From Streptomyces sp. GQFP (GTDB taxonomy: Bacteria > Actinomycetota > Actinomycetes > Streptomycetales > Streptomycetaceae): a DNA stretch of 64,000 nt. Positions within the stretch are counted from its first letter, which is position 1. Each line of letters starts with the position of its first letter. Where the stretch lies: assembly GCF_021545335.1 (NCBI RefSeq), contig NZ_CP089312.1:3410001-3474000 (forward strand), given 5' to 3'. Below, piece by piece: positions 61,836 to 64,000 of this stretch. The notes beneath the pieces are model-generated. The model worked only from the letters and a program-made list of their open reading frames with translations, did no database searches and was not told the DNA's origin. Both the position numbers and the translations under genes were made by a program.

Positions 61836-63185
61836 TCAGGACCGCGCGGCCCTGACCTTCTTCACGACCTTGCGGACCGTCGGGTTGCGCCGCAGCGTCT
61901 CCGCGCGGACCGTGCTGCCGCCGGGGAGGCGGAGGCTGGTCAGGCGGCGGCGCTTGAAGTAGTGGGCGTTCTCCGACAGATGGACCGACAGCCAGGCCGC
62001 GACCTCTTCACGCAGCTGCGGGTGCTTGCGGGACTGCATGCAGTACCCGACCGCCTTCACCAGCGGCTCCAGCCGCGCGACGAGCCCGGGGTCGTCGGAC
62101 GGCACACCGATGCTGGACGCGAGGTCGCGTTCGGCGTCGGGCAGGGCCGCGTCGATGATGGTGAGCGGGATGCGGTTGCTGTTCTCGTACGGCGTGATGG
62201 CGTCGAGGAGCGACTCCGTGCCGACGCGGGCGACCGGGATGCCGTAGAACGTCGCGGCGGTCATCAGCGCGGTGGAGAAGCAGCCGACGACCAGCTGCGG
62301 CTTCAGGTACGCGAACACCGTCTCCGCGAGCACCGGTTCGTTGAGCACGCTCAGGTGCACGCCGAGTTCCGCGGCGGCGGTCTGCAGGGACGTGGAGTAG
62401 GCGGCCGGGGCGCTCGGGTGCGGCTTGAACAGGACGGCCGTGTGGCCGGCCTTGGCCGCGGCCCGGAGCATCCGGACGTGCAGCTGTTCCTCTTCCTCCT
62501 GGGTGATGAGGTTGATGGCGGACAGGTACTGACCGAGGAGCACGGCCGTCGGACGGTTCTCGGCCGGGATGCGCGCGGCGAGCAGGTCGAACCCCTGCTC
62601 CCCGATCTCGTTGAGAACCTCGACGATCGGCTCGTTCGGGATCGGCACCGGCTCCACGCCGTACTCGGCGAGGAGCAGGGGCCGCAGTCCCGGTATGAGG
62701 TCGAGGTGGAGCACGCGGGCAATGCGGCTGCTCATCCCGTGCGGAACGCGGTTGCGGGTGGGGCCGTAGCTCATCAGGCCGTCCGCGTACACGTGGATCG
62801 GGCTGTCGGCGAAGATCTCGGCGACCGCGCGCGAGGGGTTCGCCTGGATCGACTCGCAGGCGATCTCGACGGGCTCGTCACCGAGGTCCCAGGCCAGGCG
62901 TACGGCCTTCTCCCACAGGATGGCGTCCTGGGCGCGCGGGGACCAGCCGGCCGGGTGGTGCGGGGAGATGAACTCGTTCCAGGAGCGCACCTCGTCGAAC
63001 TCGGGCCGCAGCTTCTCGAAGCCGGGCATTCTGTCGAGCGGGGTACCGACCTCCGGGATGGCGGCCGTGTTGCTGACGACCAGGATGCGGCGGTGCTCCT
63101 CGCGCGGGCCGAAGAGCCCGGCGCGGATCGCGGCCGTGACGGTCGCCGCCGCGTACTGGGTCGCCGAGAAGAAGATCTGGATCAT
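61836..63185 (-). CDS. Polysialyltransferase family protein (second)
   Basis: A 449-residue paralogue of the protein at 58888-60270. Counterpart motifs are FFSATQYAAATVTAAIRAG, IHVYADGLMSYGPTR, VLLGQYLSAINLI, VLFKPHPSAPAAY, VVGCFSTALMTAATFYG and YFKRRRLTSLRLPGG. The two proteins align along nearly the whole length by eye, so they are homologous and not recently duplicated, since the third positions differ widely. ATG overlaps the GT2 stop (ATGA). One may start chains and the other extend them, or they may make different linkages. Confidence 0.88.
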   Translation of the reverse strand: MIQIFFSATQYAAATVTAAIRAGLFGPREEHRRILVVSNTAAIPEVGTPLDRMPGFEKLRPEFDEVRSWNEFISPHHPAGWSPRAQDAILWEKAVRLAWDLGDEPVEIACESIQANPSRAVAEIFADSPIHVYADGLMSYGPTRNRVPHGMSSRIARVLHLDLIPGLRPLLLAEYGVEPVPIPNEPIVEVLNEIGEQGFDLLAARIPAENRPTAVLLGQYLSAINLITQEEEEQLHVRMLRAAAKAGHTAVLFKPHPSAPAAYSTSLQTAAAELGVHLSVLNEPVLAETVFAYLKPQLVVGCFSTALMTAATFYGIPVARVGTESLLDAITPYENSNRIPLTIIDAALPDAERDLASSIGVPSDDPGLVARLEPLVKAVGYCMQSRKHPQLREEVAAWLSVHLSENAHYFKRRRLTSLRLPGGSTVRAETLRRNPTVRKVVKKVRAARS

Positions 63186-64000
63186 GCCGCGATTCCCTTC
63201 ATACCGCCGCGCACGCGCCGCAGCAGGTGTACGCGCTGCTCGCCCATACCGATGAGGGCGGCCTGGAGCTCGTCCTCGGACATCTTGTTCAGCGCGTCGG
63301 CGCTCATCTGCCGCAGCTTGGCGGCGGTCGGCCGGTCGAAGCGGCTGCGCTGGAGCAGCTGGTGCGCGATGACGACGCAGTAGTTGCGCAGCGCCTTCTT
63401 GCGCAGCAGCCCGACCTCGGGGTCGCTCGCGAGTTCGGCGAGTACGAGGTCGAAGGACCGGAAGAAGTCCAGCTGGCGGACGTCACCGATCTGGGTGAGC
63501 GAGGTGGTGACGCCCCGGCGGTAGAAGACCCCGCGCAGGCTGGCGACCAGGTAGGAGTCGGCCCTGCGGTGCAGGTCCCAGATCCAGGGTCGGTCCTCGG
63601 CGGTCTTCAGGCCGTCGTGGAAGCGCAGCATGCCCTTGTCGAGGAGGCGGCGGTGGTAGACGCCGGCCCAGGCGTAGGGGTAGTCGACCATCGTGGTGTC
63701 GTCGACGGGGAGGATCGAGGTACGCGGGTCCAGCGGCACGTTCCGGCGGCCCTCGGGCGCCCGGTGGACGGCCCGCTCTATGCCGTTGACCTGTACGTGG
63801 TCGGTACGCACGAAGTCGACGTCATGGCGCTGGACGGAGTCGACGAGGGCCTTGAGATAACCCGGGCCCAGCCAGTCGTCACCGTCGAGGAAGGTGATGT
63901 AGGTGCCCTCGGACGCGTCGATGCCGGTGTTGCGGGCGGTGGCCAGACCGCCGTTCTGCTCGTGCCGGATCACCCTGCCGTTCTTCAGCCGCTTCGTCAG
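63182..64000 (-). CDS. GT2 family glycosyltransferase (second), 3' part
   Basis: The frame is open to the window edge, so the N-terminus is missing; 272 residues are seen. NGGLATARNTGIDASEGTYITFLDGDDW (DGDD) and EDRPWIWDLH, then YRRGVTTSLTQIGDVRQLDFF, match the GT2 at 57902-58888 closely. Together with the polysialyltransferase downstream it forms the second, inverted pair. The missing part must contain the N-terminal VSVIVP-type strand. Donor specificity cannot be told. Confidence 0.9.
   Translation of the reverse strand: MTKRLKNGRVIRHEQNGGLATARNTGIDASEGTYITFLDGDDWLGPGYLKALVDSVQRHDVDFVRTDHVQVNGIERAVHRAPEGRRNVPLDPRTSILPVDDTTMVDYPYAWAGVYHRRLLDKGMLRFHDGLKTAEDRPWIWDLHRRADSYLVASLRGVFYRRGVTTSLTQIGDVRQLDFFRSFDLVLAELASDPEVGLLRKKALRNYCVVIAHQLLQRSRFDRPTAAKLRQMSADALNKMSEDELQAALIGMGEQRVHLLRRVRGGMKGIAA

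Overview
This window comes from the chromosome of a Streptomyces species. The DNA is GC-rich throughout (roughly 70% or more by eye), coding frames have G or C at almost every third position, starts are often GTG, and operons overlap by ATGA/GTGA. The adjacent sigQ, afsQ1 and afsQ2 genes are a recognisable Streptomyces set. No tRNA, rRNA, CRISPR array, insertion sequence or intact prophage was seen.

Layout. (1) 1-1386: end of a phosphomannomutase/phosphoglucomutase gene. (2) 1441-14115, minus strand: a phosphate-type ABC transporter locus with an unusual set of surface proteins. The order is PstC, PstA, membrane-anchored PstS, a very large binding-protein-like surface protein, a free secreted binding protein, an Ig-repeat protein with a sortase-like sorting signal, a sortase homologue lacking its catalytic residues, PstB, and a lipoprotein with an apparently intact sortase-like domain. 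A PHO-box-like double repeat lies upstream of pstC. (3) 14172-17192: a YegP-like protein and two PH-domain membrane proteins. (4) 17461-20826: deoC and two aldehyde dehydrogenase genes, the second lacking the catalytic half. (5) 20930-28004: a small secreted protein, a P-loop kinase-like protein, sigQ/afsQ1/afsQ2 with a lipoprotein, VanZ-like and PspC-like membrane proteins, and a second small secreted protein. (6) 28141-33154: adenosine deaminase, an alpha/beta hydrolase, a divergent LysR/MFS pair and a PPOX-fold protein. (7) 33155-36009: a compact set of tiny overlapping genes divergent from an XRE/TPR-type regulator of visibly lower GC, probably acquired. (8) 36163-39136: ECF sigma factor with SnoaL-like tail, STAS protein, AEC transporter, Uma2 protein. 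(9) 39234-47998: a nucleoside uptake and salvage block (deoA, cdd, two permeases, a double ABC ATPase, two BMP-type nucleoside-binding lipoproteins). (10) 48170-52667: an M20 amidohydrolase, a methyltransferase, a three-gene unit with a sigma-factor-like protein, and a glyoxalase-fold fragment. (11) 52732-64000: a cell-surface glycopolymer cluster with a NeuB-type synthase, a CMP-ulosonate synthetase fused to a HAD phosphatase, polysialyltransferase-like enzymes, GT2 glycosyltransferases and an acyltransferase. It probably makes a sialic acid or Kdn-type (teichulosonic acid) wall polymer.

How the parts may work together. A 12-bp palindrome, CTACGCGCGTAG, or a close variant, sits upstream of deoC, add, the nucleoside ABC operon and both BMP lipoprotein genes, and nowhere else that I noticed. 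These loci look like one nucleoside regulon. Separately, paired 11-nt direct repeats resembling PhoP (PHO) boxes occur at the same distance, about -61 to -40 from the predicted start, before the pst-like locus and before both divergent arms of the glycopolymer cluster. This suggests phosphate control of the wall polymer together with phosphate uptake. Functions are inferred from sequence motifs read by eye; no database search was made.
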